Positions 8,652 through 16,434 of a stretch of 64,000 bases of DNA are shown here, one piece after another (positions within the stretch are counted from its first letter, which is position 1; the number at the start of each line of letters is the position of its first letter). Origin of the DNA: Bradyrhizobium diazoefficiens (GTDB lineage Bacteria; Pseudomonadota; Alphaproteobacteria; Rhizobiales; Xanthobacteraceae); assembly GCF_016616235.1 (NCBI RefSeq), contig NZ_CP067100.1:3655001-3719000 (forward strand), in the 5' to 3' direction. Under the pieces are notes generated by a model that saw only the letters and a list, made by a program, of their open reading frames with translations, made no database searches and was not told where the DNA came from. The position numbers were made by a program, and so were the translations under genes.

Positions 8652-9272
8652 TCAGGCCGCCTCCGCTCGAATGACAAGCTGCCTCAGGTAGAACCAGGCA
8701 CAGCGTGCGAAGACCATGCCGCATGCGATCCACAGCAAACAGATTGGGTGGTGCCATGCGAGTTGAAGGCCGCCGTTGATCAGCATCGAGACGGAGGCGA
8801 ATACACTGGCCACCCCCGCAAACATGAGTTGTTTGCCGGACATTGCGTCGGTAGCCGCCTTGCGCATGTCGCTCTGCGTGATTTGGAGGTCAGTGGGGGT
8901 CAGCGTCGCAATTAGCGGTGCCAACCGGCGCCGCTTCCACCAAAACAGGATTGCGAGCGCGGCAACGACCTGCGCTGCCGTGAGAACGAGGATGGCAAAA
9001 AAGTCCAGTCCGGTCGGCGTAGCGTGACCGGTGGATAGCCAGAGAGCGACACAATCGATGGCGACGAACAGGCAGAGCGTACTCCAAAGTGCCACTTGCC
9101 AAAGTATCGGCCGTCGCGGCACGACGACGTCAACAATCGCGAGTTTCTGATCCTCGGTGACCAGATAATGCGGAGCGCGTTTGAAGGGCCAACCATAGGG
9201 CTCGCGGTACACGTATCCGCCAGGCGCCTCTTGAAAGAGGGATGCGGCGATCTGTGTTCGCAAATCCGACAT
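8652..9272 (-). CDS. Hypothetical membrane protein
   Basis: A 206-residue protein not assigned to a known family. It has a soluble N-terminus of about 55 residues, then two pairs of hydrophobic segments (around WQVALWSTLCLFVAIDCVAL, FFAILVLTAAQVVAALAIL, LMFAGVASVFASVSMLI and ICLLWIACGMVFA) separated by a charged loop with WWKRRR. A strong Shine-Dalgarno GGAGAGGAG precedes the ATG, which supports expression. The gene stands alone between the MFS gene and a broken hydrolase. Confidence 0.7.
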   Translation of the reverse strand: MSDLRTQIAASLFQEAPGGYVYREPYGWPFKRAPHYLVTEDQKLAIVDVVVPRRPILWQVALWSTLCLFVAIDCVALWLSTGHATPTGLDFFAILVLTAAQVVAALAILFWWKRRRLAPLIATLTPTDLQITQSDMRKAATDAMSGKQLMFAGVASVFASVSMLINGGLQLAWHHPICLLWIACGMVFARCAWFYLRQLVIRAEAA

Positions 9273-9301
9273 CGTAGTCTCCTCTCCTTCGAGAATAGGA
9301 G

Positions 9302-9882
9302 GTGATAATACCCTATGCGGACCCCCAGGCTGTGTGCGTTAGGTCACGAACGCCAGCCGGCATCGCGGACATAGCAAATCTCGTCGAATGGGAAGATCTC
9401 GCAAACATCTGCCTCGTTGCCCATTCATACGCCGGATGTCCCGCGTCGGGCGCGCTCGAGCGCATCGGAAATCGTGTGTCGTCCATCGTCTGGGTGGACG
9501 CAATCAAGCCCGCCGATGGCCAGTCATTCCGAGACCTGGTCCCCTTCGCGATCGAGGAGGGCGCGATCAGTCGTCCGGCTCCAAAGCACTGCCTCCAACG
9601 GCCTTTAGCGACCCCAAAGACGTTGCTTGGGTTCTGTCGAAAGTCACCCCACAACCGATTGGCACATGGCTGCAACCGGTCAAGCTGTCGGGAGCCCGGG
9701 AAAACGTCGCTAAGAAGACCTACATCCGCCTGCCCAAATTCCAGTTAGCCGCGTTGGACAAAGCCGCAGGGGAGTGCAAGTCCGACAATTCCTGGACCGT
9801 CCTCGAAAACACGACGTCGGGCCACTCAGTCATGATCGCCGAGCCGGATTGGTTGACTGACGTGCTGGTGAAAGCGGCGTGA
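9302..9882 (+). pseudogene. Alpha/beta hydrolase remnant (truncated and frameshifted)
   Basis: Two frames together resemble the middle and end of an alpha/beta hydrolase. The first gives GIADIANLVEWEDLANICLV and the nucleophile elbow HSYAG, running to about 9580. The second, one frame over, continues with ALPPTAFSDPKDVAWVLSK and the C-terminal HSVMIAEPDWLTDVL containing the expected catalytic His. The switch lies near 9575-9595. The N-terminal ~60 residues with the oxyanion-hole strand are missing; the bases before 9350 no longer match. The gene is therefore broken at both ends of its reading frame and is unlikely to be functional. Confidence 0.75.
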
Positions 9883-9893
9883 GATCGCTCGCC

Positions 9894-9995
9894 GCGCGGT
9901 GCAAATGCACCGCGCTACTCGCACCTCCAGGGACGACGGCTTTGCCGTCGTGCGGAGGATGGCGCATGAAATGAAACGGGGCCGCAAGGCCCCGT
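9894..9995. repeat. Three consecutive short perfect hairpins
   Basis: Three stem-loops follow one another: GCGCGGTGC/GCACCGCGC at 9894-9915, ACGACGGC/GCCGTCGT at 9933-9951, and ACGGGGCC/GGCCCCGT at 9976-9995. A fourth, the copied rpmG terminator, follows at 10030. The third resembles that terminator stem. None has a long T run on the plus strand. Confidence 0.7.
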
Positions 9996-10023
9996 CAAAC
10001 TAGCGCGGACGTTTTGGTCCGAA

Positions 10024-10050
10024 GCAAAACGGGGCCCGAGAAGGGCCCCG
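10024..10050 (-). terminator. Copy of the rpmG terminator, downstream of the secreted-protein gene
   Basis: Stem CGGGGCCC at 10030-10037 pairs with GGGCCCCG at 10043-10050; on the minus strand it is followed by TTTTGC. It is nearly identical to the terminator at 10901-10927, and the neighbouring bases out to about 10130 are a diverged copy of the rpmG 3' end. It is placed to end transcription of the gene at 10150-10710. Confidence 0.75.
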
Positions 10051-10130
10051 CAAAACGCTTCAACGCTGCGCCGATCTTACTTGATCTTCTACTCGATGTT
10101 GGCTTCGCGGAAATTCGACGCGCTTGCAGC
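10051..10130 (-). pseudogene. Diverged copy of the rpmG 3' end
   Basis: From 10051 to about 10130 the sequence follows 10928-11030: shared blocks include GCAAAACGCTTC, CGCTGCGCCGATCTTACTTG and GGCTTCGCGGAA. Small insertions and substitutions break the L33 frame. The copy carries CTTACTTGATCTT once, while the true rpmG end carries it three times. It has no start and encodes nothing complete. It suggests a duplication that placed the 10150-10710 gene between two rpmG ends. Confidence 0.75.
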
Positions 10131-10149
10131 AACCCGCGGCGGGTCTGGC

Positions 10150-10710
10150 CTAGCGACGTGCTGGCCGCTTGAGGTCGGCGACCTTGAACCTGTTGCCGGC
10201 GGCCAGGCTGCTGCAAAACCAGTGGGCCTTGTTTCGATTCTCGCCCAGGAACACCTTCGTCTCGACGCAACCCATGTAGGAGTTATGGGTGATGGTGTCT
10301 CGGCAGGTCGGCGAGAAAGGTCCATAGTCTATGTTTCCGCCCGACTCGCTGCATCCGATCCAGGGCTCGTTGCCGTGCCGGAAGCTTGATGCACAGCCAC
10401 CGTTGCAGCTGCTGGCGGATTTCTCCAGCCTGGCAATCCTCCCCATCACTGAACCCGGCGCATATGAAGGCGTCCGTGCGACTCCGGACGAGGTTCGCAC
10501 CGTTGACGCAGTCCGGCGCGATGACGGCCCGGCGGTTGCCGCGGGCTCCTGCCTATGCGGCCTTGCCGCCTGCTTCGGCGCGTCGACCGTGACTGGGGGA
10601 ATCGTGGCGGCGGAGCCTGTCGGGATTTGCGACGCGGCGGGGCCGCCCAGCAAGACGGCTGACAGGGCAGCGATGGTTGAAGGCACGACAAGGCTTAATG
10701 GTAATCTCAT
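10150..10710 (-). CDS. Secreted Cys-containing protein of unknown function
   Basis: A 186-residue protein with a signal peptide (MRLPLSLVV...AALSAVLLGGPAASQ), a Pro/Ala/Thr/Arg-rich linker to about residue 95, and a compact C-terminal part with seven cysteines (CNGGC, GCSESGG, CRDT, GCVETKVF, WFCSS), consistent with disulfides in the periplasm or outside. The family is not recognised. The ATG at 10710 is preferred to the one at 10716 because GGAAGG then sits at normal spacing. The gene lies between two copies of the rpmG 3' end and terminator, which marks it as an insertion or duplication product. Confidence 0.75.
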   Translation of the reverse strand: MRLPLSLVVPSTIAALSAVLLGGPAASQIPTGSAATIPPVTVDAPKQAARPHRQEPAATAGPSSRRTASTVRTSSGVARTPSYAPGSVMGRIARLEKSASSCNGGCASSFRHGNEPWIGCSESGGNIDYGPFSPTCRDTITHNSYMGCVETKVFLGENRNKAHWFCSSLAAGNRFKVADLKRPARR

Positions 10711-10900
10711 GACCATGTCCTTCCCAATCCGGGCCGGAAATGCCCTCCCGGTCAGTGCACGGTAACATACACTGCGGGTTGAACAACCGGTGGTTGATGT
10801 GGCGTCTGCCTATAAACGCGCCATTTGCATGGCGGCCGGAAGGAGCAGGCCTGAGTCAGCCCTGCTTCCGCCGCAGCGCGTCCAGGGCTGAGGGAGCAAA

Positions 10901-10927
10901 ATAAAACGGGGCCCGAAAAGGGCCCCG
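10901..10927 (-). terminator. rpmG terminator
   Basis: Stem CGGGGCCC at 10907-10914 pairs with GGGCCCCG at 10920-10927 around GAAAA; read on the minus strand it is followed by TTTTAT, a classic intrinsic terminator about 60 bases after the rpmG stop. Confidence 0.85.
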
Positions 10928-10952
10928 CAAAACGCTTCGACGCTGCGCCGAT

Positions 10953-10997
10953 CTTACTTGATCTTCTTACTTGATCTTGATCTTCTTACTTGATCTT
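10953..10997. repeat. Three tandem copies of the rpmG terminal codons
   Basis: The 13-mer CTTACTTGATCTT occurs at 10953, 10966 and 10985. On the minus strand it reads AAG ATC AAG TAA G, the last three codons and stop of rpmG. Only the copy at 10985 is in the gene; the other two lie between stop and terminator. Confidence 0.85.
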
Positions 10998-11153
10998 GGC
11001 TTCGCGGAATTCGACGTGCTTGCGCGCGACCGGATCGTACTTCTTCTTGACCAGCTTGTCGGTCATGGTGCGCGAATTCTTCTTGGCGACATAGTAGAAG
11101 CCGGTGTCAGCCGAGGACACGAGCTTGACCTTGATGGTGACCGCTTTGGCCAT
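10986..11153 (-). CDS. rpmG: 50S ribosomal protein L33
   Basis: A 55-residue L33 starting [19 protein letters not shown] and ending [10 protein letters not shown], the full alphaproteobacterial length. It lacks the CxxC zinc pairs, so it is the zinc-independent (C-) form. It sits in the large subunit near the E site. Extending upstream in frame would add a non-homologous leader, so the ATG at 11153 is chosen. In relatives rpmG follows divK-pleD, and here about 4.7 kb of accessory DNA lies between. Its 3' end and terminator are duplicated at 10024-10130. Confidence 0.97.
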   Translation of the reverse strand: MAKAVTIKVKLVSSADTGFYYVAKKNSRTMTDKLVKKKYDPVARKHVEFREAKIK

Positions 11154-11278
11154 GTTCAGGACCTCAAAAATGAAGGGAATCTGGAGCCGGCCCAACGGCC
11201 CGCGTTGGCCGGCAACCTAGCCAGAAACTGCCTGATGTCAAGGTTTGAGGGTCGGAAAACCACCCAGATCGGTCCTTT

Positions 11279-12604
11279 TCATTCCTCGAAAAAACGGTTT
11301 TTCGGCCGCGGCAGGCCCAGATTCTCCCTCAAAGTGGCCCCTTCATACTCTTTGCGGAAAATCCCGCGCCGCTGCAGCTCCGGGACGACCTTGTCGACGA
11401 AATCGTCGAGGCCCGCCGGCAGGAACGGGAACATGATGTTGAAGCCGTCGGAGCCGCGCCCGACCAGCCATTCCTCCATCTGGTCGGCAATGGTTTTCGC
11501 GGTGCCGACGAAGGACAGCCCGCCATAGCCGCCGACGCGCTGCGCGAGCTGGCGCACGGTGAGTTTTTCGCGGGCGGCGAGGTCGACCATGCGCTGGCGG
11601 CCGCTCTTGCTGGCGTTGGTCTCGGGGATCTCCGGCAGCGGCCCGTCCGGATCAAAGCCGGACGCATCGGTGCCGAGAATGACCGAGAGTGAGGCGATGG
11701 CGCTGTCGTAATGCACGCGGCTGTCGAGCAAAGCGCGCTTCTCTCGGGCCTCGTCGACACTGTCGCCGACCACGACGAAGGCGCCGGGCAGGATCTTGAG
11801 GTTTTCAGGATCGCGGCCGACCTTTTCCATGCGGCCCTTGATGTCGGCATAGAGCTTTTGTCCGTCGGCGAGGCTGCCGCCGCCGGTGAAGACGGCTTCC
11901 GCGGTCTCGGCCGCGAGCTGCTTGCCGTCCTCGGAGGCGCCGGCCTGCACGATCACCGGCCAGCCCTGCACGGGGCGGGCGATGTTGAGGGGTCCGCGCA
12001 CCCTAAAATATTTGCCGTTGTGGTCGAGCGTGTGCATCTTCGATGGCTCGAAGAACAGTCCGCTCTCGACGTCGCGCACAAAAGCATCGTCGGCGAAGGA
12101 ATCCCACAGGCCAGTGACGACATCGTAGAACTCGCGGGCGCGCTTGTAGCGCTCGGCATGCTCCATGTGATCATCGAGACCGAAGTTGAGCGCGGCATCC
12201 GGGTTCGAAGTGGTGACGATGTTCCAGCCGGCGCGGCCACCGCTGAGATGGTCGAGCGAGGCGAAGCGGCGCGCGACGTGATAGGGCTCATCGAATGTGG
12301 TCGACCCCGTCGCGATCAGGCCGATGCGTTCAGTGACGGCCGAGAGCGCCGACAGCAGCGTGAACGGCTCGAACGAGGTCACAGTGTGGCTGCGCTTGAG
12401 CGCATTGATCGGCATGTTCAGCACGGCCAGATGATCGGCCATGAAGAAGGCATCGAACTTGCCGGCCTCGAGCTTCTGGATCAGCTGCTTGATGTGACTG
12501 AAATTGAAATTGGCGTCGGGCCAGGCCCCGGGATAGCGCCAAGCGCCGGTGTGGATCGAGATCGGGCGCATGAACGCGCCAAGCTTGAGTTGCCGTTGTG
12601 CCAT
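11279..12604 (-). CDS. FMN-dependent LLM-class monooxygenase (NtaA/SnaA/DszA type)
   Basis: A 441-residue flavin monooxygenase of the bacterial luciferase fold. Family landmarks are the start KLGAFMRPISIHTGAWRYPGA, FDAFFMADHLA, the AGWNIVTTSNPDAALNFG block, and SPVQ-like PVIVQAGASEDGKQLAA. Members use FMNH2 supplied by a separate reductase to oxidise nitrilotriacetate, dibenzothiophene sulfone and similar compounds; the substrate here is unknown. No reductase is adjacent. It lies between rpmG and the NUDIX gene, where relatives often have nothing, so it is probably an acquired accessory gene. Confidence 0.9.
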   Translation of the reverse strand: MAQRQLKLGAFMRPISIHTGAWRYPGAWPDANFNFSHIKQLIQKLEAGKFDAFFMADHLAVLNMPINALKRSHTVTSFEPFTLLSALSAVTERIGLIATGSTTFDEPYHVARRFASLDHLSGGRAGWNIVTTSNPDAALNFGLDDHMEHAERYKRAREFYDVVTGLWDSFADDAFVRDVESGLFFEPSKMHTLDHNGKYFRVRGPLNIARPVQGWPVIVQAGASEDGKQLAAETAEAVFTGGGSLADGQKLYADIKGRMEKVGRDPENLKILPGAFVVVGDSVDEAREKRALLDSRVHYDSAIASLSVILGTDASGFDPDGPLPEIPETNASKSGRQRMVDLAAREKLTVRQLAQRVGGYGGLSFVGTAKTIADQMEEWLVGRGSDGFNIMFPFLPAGLDDFVDKVVPELQRRGIFRKEYEGATLRENLGLPRPKNRFFEE

Positions 12605-12716
12605 CGCGCGGTGTCCGTTCCGGGTGTCGTTCGGAAAGACATAGGTGCGAGTGGGAACTCTGCCATTGGGACGCGTAGGAACATTTTTTTGTTTTTCGAT
12701 GCCTGCTCAGCACAAT

Positions 12717-12827
12717 CCCGTCATTCCGAGGCGCCGCGGAGCGGCGAGCCCGGAATCCCATCGAGCAGCAGAGATTGACGCGGGATGGATTCCGGGTTCG
12801 CGCTACGCGCGCCCCGGAATGACGGGG
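12717..12827. repeat. BIME-like inverted repeat
   Basis: The left end reads CCCGTCATTCCGAGGCGC and the right end GCCCCGGAATGACGGG, inverted relatives of each other, with inner GGAATCCC/GGATGGATTCC arms. It fills the gap between the monooxygenase and NUDIX genes and is of the same general type as other palindromic repeats in this window. Confidence 0.7.
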
Positions 12828-12849
12828 AGGGACTGGGGCCGCGCGCCGA

Positions 12850-13599
12850 TCAGCTCAAGATATCCTTCTGCATCTTGCCGCCGTAGAAATGGAAGAAGGG
12901 CACCGGCGCGTCGTGGCGCAGCGGCCCTGTTGCAAGGCGGGTGTCGAGCTCGTTGAGGACGTTGCGCGTCATTGGATGCAGATCGGCGAGCGGCTTTGAG
13001 CCGAGCTCGACCCAGACCAGTTCGACCAGCTCCGCATCGGCATGGATCACGCCCTCGACGCGGTGGGTGATCGCGGAGGCATCGGCGGTAAAGAAGCGTG
13101 TGTCGAAGCGTTTGACGCGGCCGGGCGGGGTGATCGCGCGGGCGATCAGGAACAGGCTGGATGGGTCGGGCAGCAGGCCCGCATCGGCGAACGGCTTCCA
13201 AGCGCCGTCGAGCTTTGCCTTGCCTTCCGCCTTGCGCCCGAGGCAGAGGCCGGTCTCCTCGCAGGCTTCGCGGATCGCGGCGATCGCCAGCGACTTTGCG
13301 CGTGAGGCCGGTGTTTTCGGGCTGCCCTTGGCGAGATTGGCTTCCAGCTCGGCGGTGATGGGCGCGGCGCACGGCACGCGATAATCGTCCTTGTCGACGC
13401 GGCCGCCGGGGAAGACGAACTTTCCGGGCATGAACACCACCTTGTCGTGGCGCTTGCCGACGAGAACTTTCGGAATCGCGCCGCTGCGGTCGACCAGGAT
13501 CAGTGTCGCGGCATCCTTCGGGCGGACGTAGGGGTGGTGGTCCGCTTCCTTGCCCTCGTGAATCCTGGCCTTTTCTTCTGCTTGCGAAATATCCGTCAT
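12850..13599 (-). CDS. NUDIX hydrolase
   Basis: A 249-residue NUDIX protein. The start of the fold (AATLILVDRSGAIPKVLVGKRH) and FVFPGGRVDKDD lead to the NUDIX helix AIAAIREACEETGL, which keeps the Mg-binding REACEETG residues; an insertion of about 40 residues lies between GGR and this helix, as in several CoA/NADH-pyrophosphatase-like members. The nucleotide substrate is not known. It is the last gene of the minus-strand topA-rnr-DUF983-NUDIX run, 30 bases after DUF983. Confidence 0.87.
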   Translation of the reverse strand: MTDISQAEEKARIHEGKEADHHPYVRPKDAATLILVDRSGAIPKVLVGKRHDKVVFMPGKFVFPGGRVDKDDYRVPCAAPITAELEANLAKGSPKTPASRAKSLAIAAIREACEETGLCLGRKAEGKAKLDGAWKPFADAGLLPDPSSLFLIARAITPPGRVKRFDTRFFTADASAITHRVEGVIHADAELVELVWVELGSKPLADLHPMTRNVLNELDTRLATGPLRHDAPVPFFHFYGGKMQKDILS

Positions 13600-13629
13600 G
13601 TCCTCACCCAGACCTTTTTTGCTTATTGC

Positions 13630-14067
13630 TTACACAGGCGGAATACCATCCGGCGGGGTCTCGTCAAACCCGTGCATGCGCAGAGCCCATTGCAAGCCGA
13701 CAACGGCTCCTTTCACAGGCTGCAGCAGCCCGAGCGAGGCGAAGAAGGTAAACGGGAGATAGGCCGCGAAGGTGAGCCAGATCGGCGTCGTGTAATTGGT
13801 CTCGATCCAGAGGATGGCCGGCACAGTGAAGTGGCCGACGATGACGATCACGAGATAGGCCGGCAGGTCGTCGGCGCGGTGTGGCGTGAAGTCGAGGCCG
13901 CAGTTCGAGCAATTGTCCGCCGTTTTCAGGAAAGCGCGGAACAGTTTTCCCTCGCCGCAGCGTGGGCAACGGCCGCGAAGGCCCCGCTTCATCGCGGTCC
14001 AGACGTCGCGCTTCTCGATGAGGCCGGTCTCGCGCATCCAGATTTTTGGGGCCATGCTCATCGTCAC
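13630..14067 (-). CDS. DUF983 membrane protein
   Basis: About 145 residues with the DUF983 pattern: KRGLRGRCPRCGEGKLFRAFLK followed by CSNCGLDF, giving two CxxC pairs that form a probable zinc ribbon, then two hydrophobic segments (AYLVIVIVGHFTVPAILWIE and FAAYLPFTFFASLGLLQPV). It is an inner-membrane protein of unknown function. The GTG at 14067 overlaps the rnr stop as GTGA; ATGs at 14061 and 14055 are alternatives. In many alphaproteobacteria it accompanies rnr, as here. Confidence 0.88.
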   Translation of the reverse strand: MTMSMAPKIWMRETGLIEKRDVWTAMKRGLRGRCPRCGEGKLFRAFLKTADNCSNCGLDFTPHRADDLPAYLVIVIVGHFTVPAILWIETNYTTPIWLTFAAYLPFTFFASLGLLQPVKGAVVGLQWALRMHGFDETPPDGIPPV

Positions 14068-16415
14068 CACGCCTTGCCCTTCTGTCCCTTGCTTTTGCCT
14101 TTGTTCTTTCTCTGCTTCTTGCCCTTGCCGGACTTTTGCTTCTCCGGCTTGCGTTTTCTCTCCGGGCTGCGGCCGGGCTGCGCCTTGGACGATTTGCGCT
14201 GGGCGCGGAACGGCCGGCGTTCGCGCGGGGACCTCTCGCTGTCCGACGAGAGTAGCTCGAAGCGGAGTGCGCCTGCGATGGGAGCCGCCTCGATCAGACG
14301 GACGTCGACGACGTCCCCGAGCTGATACATGGTGCTGCTGCGGGTGCCGACCAGCGCGTGGCGGCCCTCGTCATAGTTGAAATATTCCGTGCCGAGAGAT
14401 CGGATCGGGATCAGGCCGTCGGCGCCGGTCTCTGAGAGCTTGACGAACAGGCCGGCGCGGGTAACGCCGGAGACGCGGCCCTGAAAACTGGCGCCGATAC
14501 GGTCGGCGAGGTGATGGGCGATCAGCCGGTCGACGGTCTCGCGCTCTGCCTTCATCGCGCGCCGTTCGGTCAGCGAAATATGTGCGGCGACTTCGCTCAG
14601 GGTTTCCGGCGTCTCGCTGTCGGGCAGCGCGCCTTCGCCGAGGCCAAGGGCGCGGACCAGCGCGCGGTGCACGACGAGGTCAGCATAGCGGCGGATCGGT
14701 GAGGTGAAATGCGCGTAGCGGCGCAAATTCAGGCCGAAATGCCCGTAATTCTCGGAGGAATATTCCGCCTGCGCCTGGGCGCGCAGCACCACCTCGCTGA
14801 CCAGTGGATAGTAGTCATGGCCTTCGAGCTGGGCGAGCACGCGGTTGAACAGCGTCGGGCGCAGCGCGCCTGTTTTGGCGAAGGGAACGTCGAGCGTTTC
14901 CAGGAATTCCGCGAGCGCGTGGACCTTCTCCAGTGTCGGTTCATCATGCACGCGGTAGATCAGCGGCAGCGATTTCTTCTCCAGCATTTCCGCCGCCGCG
15001 ACGTTGGCGAGGATCATGAACTCCTCGATCAGCTTGTGGGCATCGAGACGCTCGGGGACCACGACGCGATCGACCGTGCCGTCGCTCTTCAGGAGGATCT
15101 TGCGCTCGGGCAGATCGAGATTGAGCGGATCGCGGTCGTCGCGGGCGCGCTTGGCGCAGGCATAGGCGGCATAGAGCGGCCTCAGGATCGGATCGAGCAG
15201 CGGGCCGGTGGTGTCGTCGGGCCGGCCGTCGATCGCGGCCTGCGCCTGCGCGTAACTCAGCTTCGCCGCCGAGCGCATCAGGATGCGATGAAAACTGTGC
15301 GAGCGCTTGCGCCCGTCAGGGCCGAGCACCATGCGCACCGCGAGCGCGCCGCGCGGCTCGCCCGGCACCAGCGAGCAGAGATTGTTGGAGATGCGCTCGG
15401 GCAGCATCGGCACGACGCGGTCGGGGAAATAGACCGAGTTGCCGCGGTCTTGCGCATCGCGGTCGAGCGCCGAGCCCGGGCGGACGTAGAAGCTGACGTC
15501 GGCAATGGCGACATTGACGATGAAGCCGCCCTTGTTGTTGGGATCGTCGTCGGCTTGCGCATGCACCGCGTCGTCGTGATCTTTCGCATCGGGCGGATCG
15601 ATGGTGACGAGCGGGACGTCGCGCCAGTCCTCGCGGCCCTTCAAATTGGCGGGCTCGGCCGCTTCCGCCTCGCGCTCGGCGGCGGCGGAGAATTGCAAGG
15701 GAATGTCGTGGGCGTAGATCGCGATCAGGCTGATCGCCTTTTCGGATTTGACCGAGCCGAGCTTCTCTTTCACCCGGCCGGAGGCAAGCCCGAAGCCGCG
15801 CGAGCGGACAATATCGACGCTGACGAGGTCGCCGTCCTGCGCGCCTGATGTGTCGGTCTTCGCGATGTTCAGCTCGCGGTCGGCGAACTTCTTGTCGACG
15901 GGGACGAGGCGCCCGCCGCCTTCGGGAAGCTCGCGGAAGACGCCGAGGATGCGGCTCTTGGCCTTGTCGATGACCTTGATGATGCGGCCGCGATAGGCCG
16001 GGCCTTCGGTCTCGCCGCTCGGCTCGATCCGCAGCAGGGCGCGGTCGCCGACGCCGGCGGCGGTGCCGGGCTTCGGCCGGCGCGGCATCTCGACGATGAT
16101 TTTTGGCGGCTCGCCGCTCTCGACCTCGTCCCATTCGGCGGGGGAGGCGATCAGCTCGCCATCGCTGTCGCGGCCGGTGATGTCGGCGAGCAGCGTCGGC
16201 GGCAGCGCATCCGGCTCGGATACCTTGTGGCGCTTTTTCTTGATGATCCCGTCGTCGGCGAGCTCGCGCAGCATGCGCTTGAGCTCGACGCGATCGGCGT
16301 TCTTCAGGCCGAACTCGCGCGCAATTTCGCGGGTGCCGACGTTTCCTTGATTTGCCTTGATGAAGGCGACGATGGCTTGCCGGTCGGGAAAGCCATGGTC
16401 ATGCTTGCGTTTCAC
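14064..16415 (-). CDS. rnr: Ribonuclease R
   Basis: A 783-residue 3'-5' exoribonuclease. Order: N-terminal helix-turn-helix (GTREIAREFGLKNADRVELKRMLREL), cold-shock domains, the RNB catalytic domain with VTIDPPDAKDHDDAVHA supplying the Mg-binding aspartates, a C-terminal S1 domain (GVTRAGLFVKLSETGADGLIPI), and a Lys/Arg/Gly-rich tail of about 60 residues. RNase R degrades structured RNA and takes part in rRNA and tmRNA-linked quality control. The GTG start at 16415 lies 19 bases after topA, with AGAGG upstream. Confidence 0.96.
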   Translation of the reverse strand: MKRKHDHGFPDRQAIVAFIKANQGNVGTREIAREFGLKNADRVELKRMLRELADDGIIKKKRHKVSEPDALPPTLLADITGRDSDGELIASPAEWDEVESGEPPKIIVEMPRRPKPGTAAGVGDRALLRIEPSGETEGPAYRGRIIKVIDKAKSRILGVFRELPEGGGRLVPVDKKFADRELNIAKTDTSGAQDGDLVSVDIVRSRGFGLASGRVKEKLGSVKSEKAISLIAIYAHDIPLQFSAAAEREAEAAEPANLKGREDWRDVPLVTIDPPDAKDHDDAVHAQADDDPNNKGGFIVNVAIADVSFYVRPGSALDRDAQDRGNSVYFPDRVVPMLPERISNNLCSLVPGEPRGALAVRMVLGPDGRKRSHSFHRILMRSAAKLSYAQAQAAIDGRPDDTTGPLLDPILRPLYAAYACAKRARDDRDPLNLDLPERKILLKSDGTVDRVVVPERLDAHKLIEEFMILANVAAAEMLEKKSLPLIYRVHDEPTLEKVHALAEFLETLDVPFAKTGALRPTLFNRVLAQLEGHDYYPLVSEVVLRAQAQAEYSSENYGHFGLNLRRYAHFTSPIRRYADLVVHRALVRALGLGEGALPDSETPETLSEVAAHISLTERRAMKAERETVDRLIAHHLADRIGASFQGRVSGVTRAGLFVKLSETGADGLIPIRSLGTEYFNYDEGRHALVGTRSSTMYQLGDVVDVRLIEAAPIAGALRFELLSSDSERSPRERRPFRAQRKSSKAQPGRSPERKRKPEKQKSGKGKKQRKNKGKSKGQKGKAW

Positions 16416-16434
16416 TTAACCTCTAACTCTTGAT

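Noticed and set aside
10030..10927. Composite transposon between the two rpmG-end copies
   Set aside because: The copies are direct and diverged, with no transposase or terminal inverted repeats, so a simple duplication or lost element fits better.
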